From Flavobacteriaceae bacterium (GTDB lineage Bacteria > Bacteroidota > Bacteroidia > Flavobacteriales > Flavobacteriaceae), in NCBI GenBank assembly GCA_020854235.1, contig JADZFW010000042.1, positions 1 through 64,000 of the forward strand: 64,000 nucleotides of DNA. The letters run 5' to 3'. Shown in pieces: positions 17,452 to 26,504 of the stretch (the stretch's first letter is position 1; the number at the start of each line of letters is the position of its first letter). The notes under the pieces were generated by a model. That model saw only the letters and a list, made by a program, of their open reading frames with translations, was not told where the DNA came from and did no database searches. The position numbers and the translations under genes were made by a program.

Positions 17452-18513
17452 CTACAAAGCTTTCATCACATCTACCAATACTTGTACGCTTTCTAATGGC
17501 AAGGCATTGTATAAACTGGCTCTGTATCCGCCTACACTTCTATGACCGCTTAGCGCCCAAATACCGGCTTCACTACACAATTTGTCAAATCGTTCTTTCA
17601 AGGATTCATCTGCCAAATTAAAAGTGACGTTCATAATAGAACGGTCAGCTTTGTCTACATAGGGAACAAAGTTTTTATTGGTATCCAATTCGTTGTATAA
17701 TAAATCGGCTTTTGCAAAATTAACTTTCTCAATACCTTTCAAACCACCCATATCATTTTGCAACCATTCCAAATTGAGCATAGAAACATAAATTGAAAAT
17801 ACAGATGGCGTATTGTACAAACTGTCTTTGGCAATTTGCAGTTGGTAATCCATCATGGAAGGAATATCGCGTCCCGATTTACCCAAAGCATCTTGTTTGA
17901 CCAACACCAATGTAGTTCCGGAAGCGCCAATATTCTTTTGCGCGCCTGCATAAATCAAGTCAAATTGAGAATAATCCACTACATGACTAAACATATCGCT
18001 ACTGGTATCTACCAAAAGGGGACAGTTTACTTTGGGGAATTCTTTGAATTGTGTTCCATAAATCGTGTTATTGGAAGTAACGTGTACATAAGACAATCCT
18101 TCTGGAATGGCTACATTTTTAGGGATGTTTTTGTATGCGTTTTCTTTAGAAGAAGCCAATACATTTACATTTCCCAATTTTTTAGCCTCTTTAATAGCTG
18201 CACTACTCCATGTTCCGGTATCGATATATCCAGCTGTTCCTCCAATAGGTAAGAAATTATATGGAGCCATTAAAAACTGAGTACTGGCTCCACCTTGTAA
18301 AAACAAAGCATAATATCCTTTATCTTTCAATCCGGCTAATTCTAAAGCCAAATTTTGAGCTTTTTCCAATACAGCAATAAAATTCTTATTGCGATGTGAA
18401 ATCTCCAAAATGGAAAGATCCATGTTGTTAAAATTCTTCAATGCCAATGCGGCTTGATCGATAACTACTTGTGGTAAAATGGATGGTCCTGCACCAAAAT
18501 TATGTTTTTTCAT
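17452..18513 (-). CDS. serC: Phosphoserine aminotransferase
   Basis: A 353-residue class V aminotransferase making 3-phosphoserine from 3-phosphohydroxypyruvate for serine (and pyridoxine) synthesis. It begins MKKHNFGAGPSILPQVVIDQAA. PLP-domain features include LFLQGGASTQFLMAPYNFL, DTSSDMFS and the lysine region IYAGAQKNIGASGTTLV. The C-terminal SGHRSVGGYRASLYNA is diagnostic. The length is normal. An upstream GTG/ATG-type extension of eight codons exists, but the MKKHNF start fits the family. Confidence 0.95.
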   Translation of the reverse strand: MKKHNFGAGPSILPQVVIDQAALALKNFNNMDLSILEISHRNKNFIAVLEKAQNLALELAGLKDKGYYALFLQGGASTQFLMAPYNFLPIGGTAGYIDTGTWSSAAIKEAKKLGNVNVLASSKENAYKNIPKNVAIPEGLSYVHVTSNNTIYGTQFKEFPKVNCPLLVDTSSDMFSHVVDYSQFDLIYAGAQKNIGASGTTLVLVKQDALGKSGRDIPSMMDYQLQIAKDSLYNTPSVFSIYVSMLNLEWLQNDMGGLKGIEKVNFAKADLLYNELDTNKNFVPYVDKADRSIMNVTFNLADESLKERFDKLCSEAGIWALSGHRSVGGYRASLYNALPLESVQVLVDVMKAL

Positions 18514-18693
18514 CTGTTTAAGTATTTTGATGTGCAAATTTGCAAAAAAAATAGGAAATAAAATCTGATTTTTATGAATAGTTGAAAAAAATATGTATTC
18601 ATTTTTGAAAGTTTTATCAATTGAGATTTTTTTCGATTGTCAGAATATGAAAAGTGTATTATTATCCTGATTTCAAATATCCAAATTCCAATA

Positions 18694-18707
18694 CCGATAG
18701 CTATCGG
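18694..18707. repeat. Dispersed palindrome CCGATAGCTATCGG
   Basis: A perfect 14-bp palindrome. Its core is also at 7944-7953 and 31561-31572, and a sister form (CCCGAAAGCTTTCGGG) is at 31594-31610. All copies are intergenic. Confidence 0.8.
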
Positions 18708-18791
18708 GACTAATAACATTTACACCCCAAACTCACCTGTTCCAAATGATTTTTTTCAATTGTAAATTTATCAGTATTTGTAATTGTAATA

Positions 18792-18799
18792 TAAGTTTG
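18792..18799 (+). promoter_or_regulatory. Bacteroidota -7 promoter box (TAAGTTTG)
   Basis: An exact TAnnTTTG match 48 bp before the hutH start. It probably drives hutH and the following aldehyde dehydrogenase. Confidence 0.6.
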
Positions 18800-18846
18800 C
18801 TCAAACTCATTTTTTTAACGAAATTTGTAAAATTAATTTTGTAAAC

Positions 18847-20367
18847 ATGATGCCAAAATATTTTACTTTATCTAAAGCTCCATTGAGTTTTAAGAAAATT
18901 TCTGAAATACTTTCCGAAAAACAAAAACTTAAACTTTCAGACGAACTAATCAAAGACATCATGTTGTGTCGCAGTTATTTGGATGATAAGATGCAGAATG
19001 AAGAAGCTCCTATTTATGGTATCAATACCGGATTCGGTTCTTTGTATAATGTGAAAATTGAAAAAGAAAATTTACAACAATTACAGGAAAATCTCGTCAT
19101 GAGTCATGCTTGCGGCATTGGCGAAGAAGTACCCCAACATTTGATTAAGATCATGTTGTTACTCAAAATCAAATCTTTGAGTTTTGGTCATTCCGGTGTA
19201 CAAATGGCAACCGTCAATCGGTTGGTTGATTTCTTCAATCACGATATTTTTCCGGTTATTTATACCCAAGGTTCGCTAGGTGCTTCCGGAGATTTGGCTC
19301 CTTTGGCGCATTTGACCTTACCCTTGATTGGCAAAGGCGAAGTATGGTTTGAAGGTGAAAAAATGCCGACTGAAATGCTCTATCAAAAGATGCATTGGGA
19401 ACCCATTCAATTACAATCCAAAGAAGGTTTAGCTTTACTCAATGGAACCCAATTTATGAGTGCATATGGGGTTTATCTCATCTTACAATCCTTCCGATTA
19501 CAATATTTTGCTGACATCATTGGAACGCTTTCTTTGGAAGGTTTTGATGGCAGAATCGAACCATTTCACCATTTGATTCACGATGTTAGACCACATAAAG
19601 GTCAGATGAAAGTGGCAGAAAGAGTGAGAAATTTACTCGAAAGCAGCCAAATCATCAACCAACCCAAAGTGCATGTGCAAGATCCGTATTCATTTAGGTG
19701 TATTCCACAAGTACATGGAGCAACTTGGGATACTTTACAATTTGTAGCCCAAACCATCTATACCGAAATCAACTCTGTTACCGATAATCCCAATATTTTT
19801 ATGGAAGAAGACCTGATTGTTTCAGGTGGTAATTTCCACGGACAACCATTGGCTTTGGCTTTTGACTTTTTGGGAATAGCTGTTGCCGAATTGGGGAATA
19901 TATCCGAACGACGTACCTACCAATTGATAGGAGGCAATAGAGGTTTGCCGGCTTATTTGGTTTCCAATTCAGGTTTAAATAGCGGTATGATGATTCCGCA
20001 ATATACAGCCGCCAGTATCGTCAGTCAAAACAAACAATTGGCTACTCCTGCCAGTGTAGATAGTATTGTAAGCAGTAATTTGCAAGAAGATCACGTGAGT
20101 ATGGGTGCTAATGCCGCAACCAAAGGATTGAGAATTGTGGAAAATGTTGAAAAAATATTGGCAATCGAATTGCTCAATGCCGCTCAAGCCATGCAATTCC
20201 GTCGTCCATTGAAATCTTCCGAATTTTTGGAAAGTTTTCTGAGCGCCTATCGCACCGAAGTCCCATTTATGGAACAAGATGAAATCCTGCACAATGCCAT
20301 TGTAAAAAGTATTGATTTCCTTCATCAAATGGATATTGATATGGATGAATTGTTTTTCTCAAAATAA
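18847..20367 (+). CDS. hutH: Histidine ammonia-lyase
   Basis: A 506-residue MIO-dependent lyase that deaminates L-histidine to urocanate, the first step of histidine degradation. The Ala146-Ser147-Gly148 triad that cyclises to the MIO cofactor sits in GSLGASGDLAPLAH. The catalytic Tyr region is YGINTGFGSL (about 57-66). Later landmarks are QDPYSFRCIPQVHG and SVTDNPNIF. The length is normal. The ATG at 18847 is followed by a second ATG, and either could be used. The pathway partner ftcD is encoded at 42271; hutU and hutI are not in the window. Confidence 0.95.
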   Translation: MMPKYFTLSKAPLSFKKISEILSEKQKLKLSDELIKDIMLCRSYLDDKMQNEEAPIYGINTGFGSLYNVKIEKENLQQLQENLVMSHACGIGEEVPQHLIKIMLLLKIKSLSFGHSGVQMATVNRLVDFFNHDIFPVIYTQGSLGASGDLAPLAHLTLPLIGKGEVWFEGEKMPTEMLYQKMHWEPIQLQSKEGLALLNGTQFMSAYGVYLILQSFRLQYFADIIGTLSLEGFDGRIEPFHHLIHDVRPHKGQMKVAERVRNLLESSQIINQPKVHVQDPYSFRCIPQVHGATWDTLQFVAQTIYTEINSVTDNPNIFMEEDLIVSGGNFHGQPLALAFDFLGIAVAELGNISERRTYQLIGGNRGLPAYLVSNSGLNSGMMIPQYTAASIVSQNKQLATPASVDSIVSSNLQEDHVSMGANAATKGLRIVENVEKILAIELLNAAQAMQFRRPLKSSEFLESFLSAYRTEVPFMEQDEILHNAIVKSIDFLHQMDIDMDELFFSK

Positions 20368-20404
20368 TTTTTTCCCCATTTCTTTTTTAAATATCTGACT
20401 TCTC

Positions 20405-21823
20405 ATGCAAGATTATCCCATTTATTTAGCCGGAACTTTTATAAGGACTTCTGAAAAACTGGAGGTTAACAATCCTTATACACAACGAGTTTTTGCTACT
20501 ACTTATGTGGCAGGAAAACTTGAAATCGAACAAGCAATTATACAAGGAAAAGCGGCTGAAAAAGTAATGCGCGACATGCCAATTTACAAACGTTATGAAA
20601 TTTTGATGCAAATAGCGCAAGGATTGCAAACAGATAAACTGCGATTGGCGCAAGTATTGGCTCAGGAAAGTGGCAAACCCATGCGGTATGCATTGGGAGA
20701 ATTAGATCGAGCAATTCAAACCTTTATCATTGCCGCCGAAGAATGTAAAAGAATTCCGGGAGAATATTTTTCCATAGATTGGACACCATCTGGACACGGA
20801 AAAGAAGGTTTGGTAAAATATGTACCGGTAGGTTTGATTGCCGGTATTTCACCTTTCAATTTTCCATTAAACTTAGCGGTACACAAAATTGCTCCGGCTA
20901 TAGCATCAGGAAATCCCATCATTCTAAAACCGGCTCGTTCTACGCCTTTATCCGTATTGGAATTGGCTAAAATCATAGACCAAACCGATTTGCCAAAAGG
21001 TGCCATTTCGTTATTTCCTACAGATAGAGAAGCCGGCAACCAATTGGTTACAGATGAACGGATCAAAAAACTGACTTTTACAGGTTCACCCGAAGTAGGA
21101 TGGAAAATGAAAAAAGAAGCCGGTAATAAAAAAATCACTTTGGAATTGGGTGGAAATGCAGGTGTTATTGTCTCTCAAGATACTGATATTGCCAAAGCAG
21201 TTCAAAAATGCTTGGTAGGAAGTTTTGCTTATTCGGGACAAGTTTGCATCCATGTGCAACGCATTTATGTACAAGAAAAAGTATTTGATAACTTTATTGA
21301 ACTGTTTAAACAAGGTACAGACCAACTGAAATTTGGAGATCCATTGCAACAAGAAACGGATATTTCAGCCATGATTGATGAAACCAATGCCATCAGAGTG
21401 GAAAATTGGGTCAACGATGCCGTATCCGATGGAGCTTTGGTGTTAAGCGGTGGAAAACGTAAAGGAACTTATTACGAACCTACCATCATCACGCAAACCA
21501 AACCTATGATGAATGTATGTGCACTCGAAGTCTTCGGACCGGTAGTAACGGTCGAAAAATACAGTGATTTCAAGGATGCTGTCCATCAAATCAATCAATC
21601 TCAATACGGTTTACAAGCCGGTGTTTTTACCAATGCTGTGGATGAAATCAATTATGCTTTCAATGAATTGGAAGTTGGTGGTGTCATTCACAATGACGTA
21701 CCGACTTTTAGGGTAGATCACATGCCTTATGGAGGTGTAAAAAACTCCGGTTATGGTAGAGAAGGCGTGAAGTATGCCATGATGGAAATGATGGAACCAC
21801 GATTATTGGTTAAGGAAAAGTGA
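20405..21823 (+). CDS. NAD(P)-dependent aldehyde dehydrogenase
   Basis: A 472-residue ALDH-superfamily enzyme. The NAD-binding segment is GLIAGISPFNFPLNLAVHKIAPAIASGNPIILKPA, the general base Glu lies in TLELGGNAG and the nucleophilic Cys in SGQVCIHVQR; the C-terminus has GGVKNSGYGREG. It resembles glyceraldehyde-3-phosphate or lactaldehyde-type members, but the substrate is uncertain. It begins 37 nt after hutH on the same strand, so cotranscription is likely, although no known histidine degradation step needs an aldehyde dehydrogenase. Fragments of its 3' end are duplicated downstream together with the terminator. Confidence 0.92.
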   Translation: MQDYPIYLAGTFIRTSEKLEVNNPYTQRVFATTYVAGKLEIEQAIIQGKAAEKVMRDMPIYKRYEILMQIAQGLQTDKLRLAQVLAQESGKPMRYALGELDRAIQTFIIAAEECKRIPGEYFSIDWTPSGHGKEGLVKYVPVGLIAGISPFNFPLNLAVHKIAPAIASGNPIILKPARSTPLSVLELAKIIDQTDLPKGAISLFPTDREAGNQLVTDERIKKLTFTGSPEVGWKMKKEAGNKKITLELGGNAGVIVSQDTDIAKAVQKCLVGSFAYSGQVCIHVQRIYVQEKVFDNFIELFKQGTDQLKFGDPLQQETDISAMIDETNAIRVENWVNDAVSDGALVLSGGKRKGTYYEPTIITQTKPMMNVCALEVFGPVVTVEKYSDFKDAVHQINQSQYGLQAGVFTNAVDEINYAFNELEVGGVIHNDVPTFRVDHMPYGGVKNSGYGREGVKYAMMEMMEPRLLVKEK

Positions 21824-21906
21824 TGCTTTTCAGAACTTAAAGACAACAAGACTTCAAGAGGTAAGACTTTAGGACGGTATATGTTGATGTATCATCAACT
21901 TCGTTG

Positions 21907-21939
21907 AAACCCCGAAGGTTTTATAAACCTTCGGGGTTT
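21907..21939. terminator. Intrinsic terminator hairpin, copy 1
   Basis: AAACCCCGAAGGTTT / AAACCTTCGGGGTTT forms a strong GC-rich hairpin after the aldehyde dehydrogenase. It is symmetric enough to act in both directions. Confidence 0.8.
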
Positions 21940-22046
21940 GTATGTTAGAGCAACGATTATTGGTTAAGGAAAAGTGATGCTTTAGACTTCAGGACTAAAG
22001 GAAGTATGATTTTAGAACGACAATGGTGTAAGTTAATTGCCTATTG

Positions 22047-22079
22047 AAACCCCGAAGGTTTTTAAAACCTTCGGGGTTT
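22047..22079. terminator. Intrinsic terminator hairpin, copy 2
   Basis: A nearly identical second copy of the hairpin at 21907. It may also stop the convergent aromatic operon that ends at 22203. Confidence 0.8.
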
Positions 22080-22171
22080 GTATGTTGGAGCCAAGATTAT
22101 TGTATAAAGTAAAATAATCTATTAATACTATCAAATCATAGTTTAGCCTCGAAGATATTTATTCAATTTGC

Positions 22172-22193
22172 TAATATGCTAATTAGCATATTA
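22172..22193. repeat. 22-bp perfect palindrome
   Basis: Each half reads TAATATGCTAA in its own orientation. It shares CTAATTAGCA with the repeats at 42125-42164. It lies just after the DAHP synthase stop. Confidence 0.75.
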
Positions 22194-22202
22194 ACTAATT
22201 AA

Positions 22203-23291
22203 TTACCCATTCACAATCTTCTCCTGCTGACGAATACTCTCTTGATGTATTTCTTTGAAAATCCCGGCAATAAACTCATCACTGAGTCCGGTTTGATGCG
22301 CTTTTTGAATCATTTTATCCATGATTTCATTAAACCGTTGGTTTTGTAATACAGCCACATTCTTTTCCTTTTTAACTTGTCCTATACGGGAAACGACCTG
22401 CATACGTTCGGCTAAAATGTCGATGAGTTTTTGATCAATTTGGTCTATTTCATTTCTCAAAACACCCAATTGATTGATGTGGGTAGCATCCTGAAATACC
22501 TTTTCTCTTACGGTCAACCGATGTATCATTTCGTGCAAAACGGTAGGCGTAATTTGTTGCATGGCATCGCTCCAAGCTTTGTCGGGACTGTGATGGGTTT
22601 CAATCATTAAACCATCATATTGTAAATCCAAGGCTGTTTGTGCCACGCTTTCTATTGTGTCTCTGCGTCCGCAAATGTGTGAAGGATCGCAAATCATAGG
22701 AATATCGGGAAAACGACTTTTGAAATCGATGGGAATTTGCCAATTGGGTTGGTTGCGATATTGAGATTTATTATAACTCGAAAAGCCTCTGTGAATGGCT
22801 CCCAATTTGGTTATACCTGCTTTGTACAAGCGTTCAAAGGCACCTATCCACAATTCCAAATCAGGATTGACGGGATTTTTCACCCAAACAATCTTGTCGC
22901 TGCCCTGCAATACATCTGCAATTTCTTGAACAGCAAATGGGTTGACTGTTGTTCTGGCACCAATCCAAAGGATGTCTACGTCAAATTCCAAAGCCAATTT
23001 GACATGATGGGCATTGGCAACTTCAACAGCGGTAAGTAAACCTGTTTCTTTTTTAACCTGTTGCAACCAAGGTAAAGCCAATGCACCAATCCCTTCAAAA
23101 CTACCCGGACGGGTTCTCGGTTTCCAAACGCCGGCTCTAAAAACCGTCACTCTGCTCGTATCCGAACTCAATTGATGTGCAATGTTTAATACTTGTTCTT
23201 GTGTTTCAGCACTACAAGGACCTGCAATGGTAAGTGGATGACCCAAATTCATGTCTGTTAACCATTTCCCTAATGTTTTGTCGTTTTGCAT
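22203..23291 (-). CDS. Bifunctional DAHP synthase / chorismate mutase (type II)
   Basis: A 362-residue fusion. Residues 1-260 are a KdsA/DAHP synthase barrel of the AroG-beta type: LTIAGPCSAETQEQV, VFRAGVWKPRTRPGSFEGIG, LWIGARTTVNPFAVQE, WVKNPVNPD, CDPSHICGRRD and MIETHHSPDKAWSDA. From about 275 the chain is an AroQ chorismate mutase (LRNEIDQIDQKLIDILAERMQVVSRIGQVKKEKNV). It condenses PEP with erythrose 4-phosphate and rearranges chorismate to prephenate, feeding pheA and tyrA encoded in the same operon. This domain order is common in Bacteroidota. It is the last gene of the minus-strand aromatic operon. Confidence 0.95.
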   Translation of the reverse strand: MQNDKTLGKWLTDMNLGHPLTIAGPCSAETQEQVLNIAHQLSSDTSRVTVFRAGVWKPRTRPGSFEGIGALALPWLQQVKKETGLLTAVEVANAHHVKLALEFDVDILWIGARTTVNPFAVQEIADVLQGSDKIVWVKNPVNPDLELWIGAFERLYKAGITKLGAIHRGFSSYNKSQYRNQPNWQIPIDFKSRFPDIPMICDPSHICGRRDTIESVAQTALDLQYDGLMIETHHSPDKAWSDAMQQITPTVLHEMIHRLTVREKVFQDATHINQLGVLRNEIDQIDQKLIDILAERMQVVSRIGQVKKEKNVAVLQNQRFNEIMDKMIQKAHQTGLSDEFIAGIFKEIHQESIRQQEKIVNG

Positions 23292-23427
23292 GTTCTATAT
23301 CTTAAATTATTCTTTATTTAAATTCTTTATTTTCTATTTTCTATTTTCCAAAAACCACTCACTAATAACCACTTTCCAATATATATTTTCCTAATAACTA
23401 TTCACTATCAATGAGCTTGTCGAAGTA

Positions 23428-24282
23428 CTAATGTCTATCCAAAACCTCCCGAATATGATTTGTATCTGACATAATTTGATACAAGGCATCAAAATTATCC
23501 TTTTCAATCAATTCGGCAAATTCTTTCAAATTTTTCATGTATTCATCCAATGATTTTAAAATGGAAGCTTTATTTTCAATAAAAATAGGAGTCCAAGTTG
23601 ATGGCGAACTTTTAGCCAAACGAACTGTTGATTCAAATCCACTTCCTGCCATGTTAAAGATGCTTTCTTCGTCTTTTTCAATTTCCATGACTGTTTTACC
23701 CAACATAAACGAACTGATATGCGACAAATGCGATACATACGCAATGTGTTTGTCGTGCTCAATGCTATTCATGATATCTGTTTTCATGTGAAGTTCTTCA
23801 AATAGGAGTAAAGCCTTTTCCAATAAGTCGGGTCGAGTTAAATCAGCATCGCAAATGATATTCTTTTTACCTTCAAATAAAGTGTCAAAAGCGGCTTCAG
23901 GTCCCGAAAATTCAGTTCCGGCTATTGGATGACAAGCGATGAATTGATTGCGTTTGGGATGGTTTTTCAAGGCTTCACAAATGCTGGATTTGATAGACCC
24001 TGTGTCAAAAACCAACGCATTGGGTTGGATTTGATCCAATATTTGAGCTGTGACTTCGGCAATTTTATTGACCGGAACGGCTACAACAACTAAATCGGTA
24101 TGATGCAGTTCCTCTAATTTTATTGGTTCATCAATGAGTCTCAATGTTAAGGCTTTTTCCAAGTGAGTGGCATTTTGATCCATTCCATAAACTTGCGCGC
24201 CTGTGATTTTTCTAAGTGCCAAAGCCATCGATCCTCCCAAGAGTCCTAATCCTATGATGGAAATATGTTTGATATGATGCAT
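23428..24282 (-). CDS. tyrA: Prephenate dehydrogenase
   Basis: A 284-residue NAD(P)-dependent enzyme that oxidatively decarboxylates prephenate to 4-hydroxyphenylpyruvate for tyrosine. The Rossmann fingerprint is ISIIGLGLLGGSMALAL at the start. DTGSIKSSI, FIACHPIAGTEFSGPEAA with the catalytic His, and AYVSHLSHISSFML follow. An in-frame extension to 24333 exists, but the ATG at 24282 (MHHIKHISIIG) leaves the right distance to the nucleotide-binding loop. It lies 50 nt after the aminotransferase stop, in the same operon as pheA. Confidence 0.94.
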   Translation of the reverse strand: MHHIKHISIIGLGLLGGSMALALRKITGAQVYGMDQNATHLEKALTLRLIDEPIKLEELHHTDLVVVAVPVNKIAEVTAQILDQIQPNALVFDTGSIKSSICEALKNHPKRNQFIACHPIAGTEFSGPEAAFDTLFEGKKNIICDADLTRPDLLEKALLLFEELHMKTDIMNSIEHDKHIAYVSHLSHISSFMLGKTVMEIEKDEESIFNMAGSGFESTVRLAKSSPSTWTPIFIENKASILKSLDEYMKNLKEFAELIEKDNFDALYQIMSDTNHIREVLDRH

Positions 24283-24332
24283 TTGTATTTGATTGATATT
24301 TTTAAAATTTTTTCTCGATAAAAAAACAAGCA

Positions 24333-25478
24333 TTATGATGATATTCTTTGTAAAACTTCCTCCAATTTTTCTTCATTGATACATAGTGAAAAACGAACAT
24401 AATGATTTCCATTACTTCCAAAAATACTTCCCGGAGTTACAAAAATATCGTGTTCATATAAGAGTTTATCTGCCATGTCATAGGATTGAATACCATTGGG
24501 AAGTTGCATCCAAACAAAAAAACCTTCGGCACTTTTATCATATGTAAATCCCAGTTTATCAGCTATTTTCCACACAATACTTCTACGTCTACTGTAAGTT
24601 TGATTCTGTTGTTCAAACCAATCTGAATTGATCTCCAATGCCGCCGAAGCACCCATTTGCAAGCCATACAACATACCACTGTCCATATTGGATTTTACTT
24701 TAAGCGCATTGGATATAATTTCTTGATTACCAACCAACATACCTACACGCCATCCGGCCATATTAAAACTTTTACTCAACGAATTGAGTTCAACTGCCAC
24801 CTCTTTTGCTCCATCTACTTGTAAAATACTCCTTGGTTTTTCAGTCAATATAAAACTATACGGATTGTCATTGACGATTAAAATATCGTGTTTCTTTCCA
24901 AAAGCTATTAATTTTTCAAACAAAAGAGTTGTTGCTTTCGCCCCTGTGGGCATATTGGGATAATTGACCCACATCATCTTAATTGTTGATAAATCCATTT
25001 TTTCCAACTGCTCAAAATCAGGATACCAATTGTTCTCGGGAGTCAAATCGTAATGGATCATGTGCGTTTCCAAGAGTTGAGCTATTGCCGAATAAGACGC
25101 ATAACCAGGATTGGGAACCAACACAGCATCTCCGGGATTGAGATACGCCATTGAAAGATGCATAATGCCTTCTTTGGCTCCAAACAAAGGTAAAATTTCA
25201 GAATGGGGATCTAAAGTTACGGCATAATGTTTCGCATAAAAAGCCGAAATGGCATTTCGCAAAGTGGCAATCCCTTTGTAAGGTTGATAACCGTGTTTGC
25301 TGACATCATCCAAAGCCTGATGCATGGCTTCTATAGCTTGAGGCGGTGGAGGTAAGTCGGGATTTCCAATGCCCAAGTTGATGATGGGTTTTCCTTGCTC
25401 TACCAAACTTTGAATTTCCCGAAGTTTTTCGGAAAAATAGTATTCGTTGACGTGTTGTAGTCTATCGGCGTGTCTCAC
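24333..25478 (-). CDS. PLP-dependent aminotransferase, aromatic pathway
   Basis: A 381-residue fold-type I aminotransferase beginning with a GTG (MRHADRLQHVNEYYFSEKLREIQ). Landmarks: INLGIGNPDLPPP, VLVPNPGYASY, VNYPNMPTGA, IVNDNPYSF and the PLP lysine in LNSLSKSFNMAGWRVG. The position between pheA and tyrA argues that it transaminates phenylpyruvate and 4-hydroxyphenylpyruvate to Phe and Tyr, or prephenate to arogenate. Family relatives include LL-diaminopimelate and aspartate aminotransferases, so the exact substrate is inferred from context. The start is 25 nt after the pheA stop. Confidence 0.9.
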   Translation of the reverse strand: MRHADRLQHVNEYYFSEKLREIQSLVEQGKPIINLGIGNPDLPPPPQAIEAMHQALDDVSKHGYQPYKGIATLRNAISAFYAKHYAVTLDPHSEILPLFGAKEGIMHLSMAYLNPGDAVLVPNPGYASYSAIAQLLETHMIHYDLTPENNWYPDFEQLEKMDLSTIKMMWVNYPNMPTGAKATTLLFEKLIAFGKKHDILIVNDNPYSFILTEKPRSILQVDGAKEVAVELNSLSKSFNMAGWRVGMLVGNQEIISNALKVKSNMDSGMLYGLQMGASAALEINSDWFEQQNQTYSRRRSIVWKIADKLGFTYDKSAEGFFVWMQLPNGIQSYDMADKLLYEHDIFVTPGSIFGSNGNHYVRFSLCINEEKLEEVLQRISS

Positions 25479-25503
25479 TGTAGGATTATTTTTTTAGAAT
25501 TGA

Positions 25504-26331
25504 TTAGATTCTGAATGAATTTTTATGTTCGTATTTCCCAAAGATTTTTAGTTCGTTTACCATAGGTTTCAATTCGGATATGGCTTTTTCAAATTGCATT
25601 ACATCGGTAAAAATCATGTCGGCAAAAAAGGCGTATTCCCAAGGTTTTTCAATAATGGGAAGTGATTGTATTTTACTCAAATTTAGATCATTAGATTTTA
25701 AGACTTGAAGTGCTGATAGCAAACTTCCGGTTTGATCCGATAAACTGAATTTGATAGAAGCTTTGTTATAATTGGGTTTTTCTGAGCCTTTTTCTGCAGA
25801 GAGAATTACAAAACGTGTAAAGTTTGTAAAATGGGTTTGAATCCCATCTGCTATAATATGGAGTTGGTAGATTTCTGCAGCTTTAACCGAAGCAATTGCT
25901 GCTATACCCATCAATTGTTGTTCTTGAATTATCTTGGCAACTTCTGCAGTATCCTTGGCTTCAATGAGTTTGATGTGTGGATAAGGTCGGAAGTATTTTC
26001 TACATTGTTCGAGTGCCATGGGGTGCGACCAAACTTCCCTGATTTCTTTGATACTTTGCCCTTCCAATGCCATCAATTGGTGTTGAATCGGCAAGTAGTA
26101 TTCCCCTAAAATATGTAAGTTAAATTCATCCAATAGATTGTAATTGGGCAAAATAGCACCTGCAATGGTGTTTTCAATCGCCATGATAGCTTTATCGGCT
26201 TTATGTCCTTTCAATAGAGGCGGAATGTCGGAAAAATTGGGACATTCAATCAATTCGATTTCCTCGCCATATAAATTGGTGGCGACTTGATGGTGATACG
26301 AACCTTTAATGCCTTGAATTGCTAAAATCAT
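25504..26331 (-). CDS. pheA: Prephenate dehydratase
   Basis: A 275-residue enzyme converting prephenate to phenylpyruvate. The N-terminal two-lobed dehydratase domain has IQGIKGSYHHQVA, AIMAIENTIAGAI, HQLMAL and ADGIQTHFTNFTRFVIL, where TNFTRF is the catalytic Thr-Phe region. The C-terminal ACT domain (KFSLSDQTGSLLSALQVLKSNDLNLSKIQSLPI) gives feedback control by phenylalanine. There is no fused chorismate mutase; that activity is in the DAHP synthase fusion at the end of the operon. It is the first structural gene, 185 nt behind a consensus promoter and a leader-peptide attenuator. Confidence 0.95.
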   Translation of the reverse strand: MILAIQGIKGSYHHQVATNLYGEEIELIECPNFSDIPPLLKGHKADKAIMAIENTIAGAILPNYNLLDEFNLHILGEYYLPIQHQLMALEGQSIKEIREVWSHPMALEQCRKYFRPYPHIKLIEAKDTAEVAKIIQEQQLMGIAAIASVKAAEIYQLHIIADGIQTHFTNFTRFVILSAEKGSEKPNYNKASIKFSLSDQTGSLLSALQVLKSNDLNLSKIQSLPIIEKPWEYAFFADMIFTDVMQFEKAISELKPMVNELKIFGKYEHKNSFRI

Positions 26332-26379
26332 GTGATTTATTATTCGTTTTTAAAATATTCATTCAAAATTGGACATAAA

Positions 26380-26407
26380 AAAAGTTCCGATAAAAACCGG
26401 AACTTTT
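26380..26407 (-). terminator. Attenuator terminator in the pheA leader
   Basis: A 10-bp stem AAAAGTTCCG / CGGAACTTTT with an 8-nt loop, followed on the minus strand by a T run, 49 nt before the pheA start. Confidence 0.88.
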
Positions 26408-26438
26408 CAATATTGTCATTCAATCAATTACAAACAAA

Positions 26439-26504
26439 TCAGTTCCGGCTTTTATGGCTAAAATAAAAGTAAAAGAATTGATAGAAAGAATTGACTTGAG
26501 TCAT
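26439..26504 (-). CDS. Phe/Tyr leader peptide
   Basis: A 21-residue peptide beginning MTQVNS. Residues 7-15 are all Phe or Tyr except Gln9: F7, Y8, F10, F11, Y12, F13, Y14, F15. It starts about 12 nt after the predicted transcription start, and its TGA stop overlaps the antiterminator arm (segment 2). A ribosome that finishes the peptide would mask segment 2 and allow termination; one stalled at the Phe/Tyr codons would leave it free. This is the expected role of a pheL-type leader, here serving pheA, an aminotransferase, tyrA and DAHP synthase/chorismate mutase. Confidence 0.85.
   Translation of the reverse strand: MTQVNSFYQFFYFYFSHKSRN

Larger units (their letters stand above)
18514..18846. 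other. Intergenic region between divergent serC and hutH
   Basis: No gene. It contains the palindrome CCGATAGCTATCGG at 18694-18707 and the hutH promoter box at 18792-18799. Near the hutH start, TTGTAAAATTAATTTTGTAA contains a direct TTGTAA repeat. Confidence 0.6.
21801..22110 (+). repeat. Tandem duplication of a gene 3' end plus terminator
   Basis: The last codons of the aldehyde dehydrogenase (GATTATTGGTTAAGGAAAAG, 21801-21820) and the following TGATGCTTT recur at 21955-21983, and a decayed third copy begins near 22094. Each of the first two copies is followed by the same terminator hairpin. The units are about 140-154 bp. Confidence 0.85.

Noticed and set aside
26363..26419. A second short Phe/Tyr-containing ORF (MTILKSSGFYRNFFYVQF) overlapping the attenuator terminator
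   Set aside because: Its aromatic codons come from the T-runs of the terminator itself, and it would be read through the hairpin. The upstream 21-codon ORF has the better position and codon cluster, so this one is treated as incidental.
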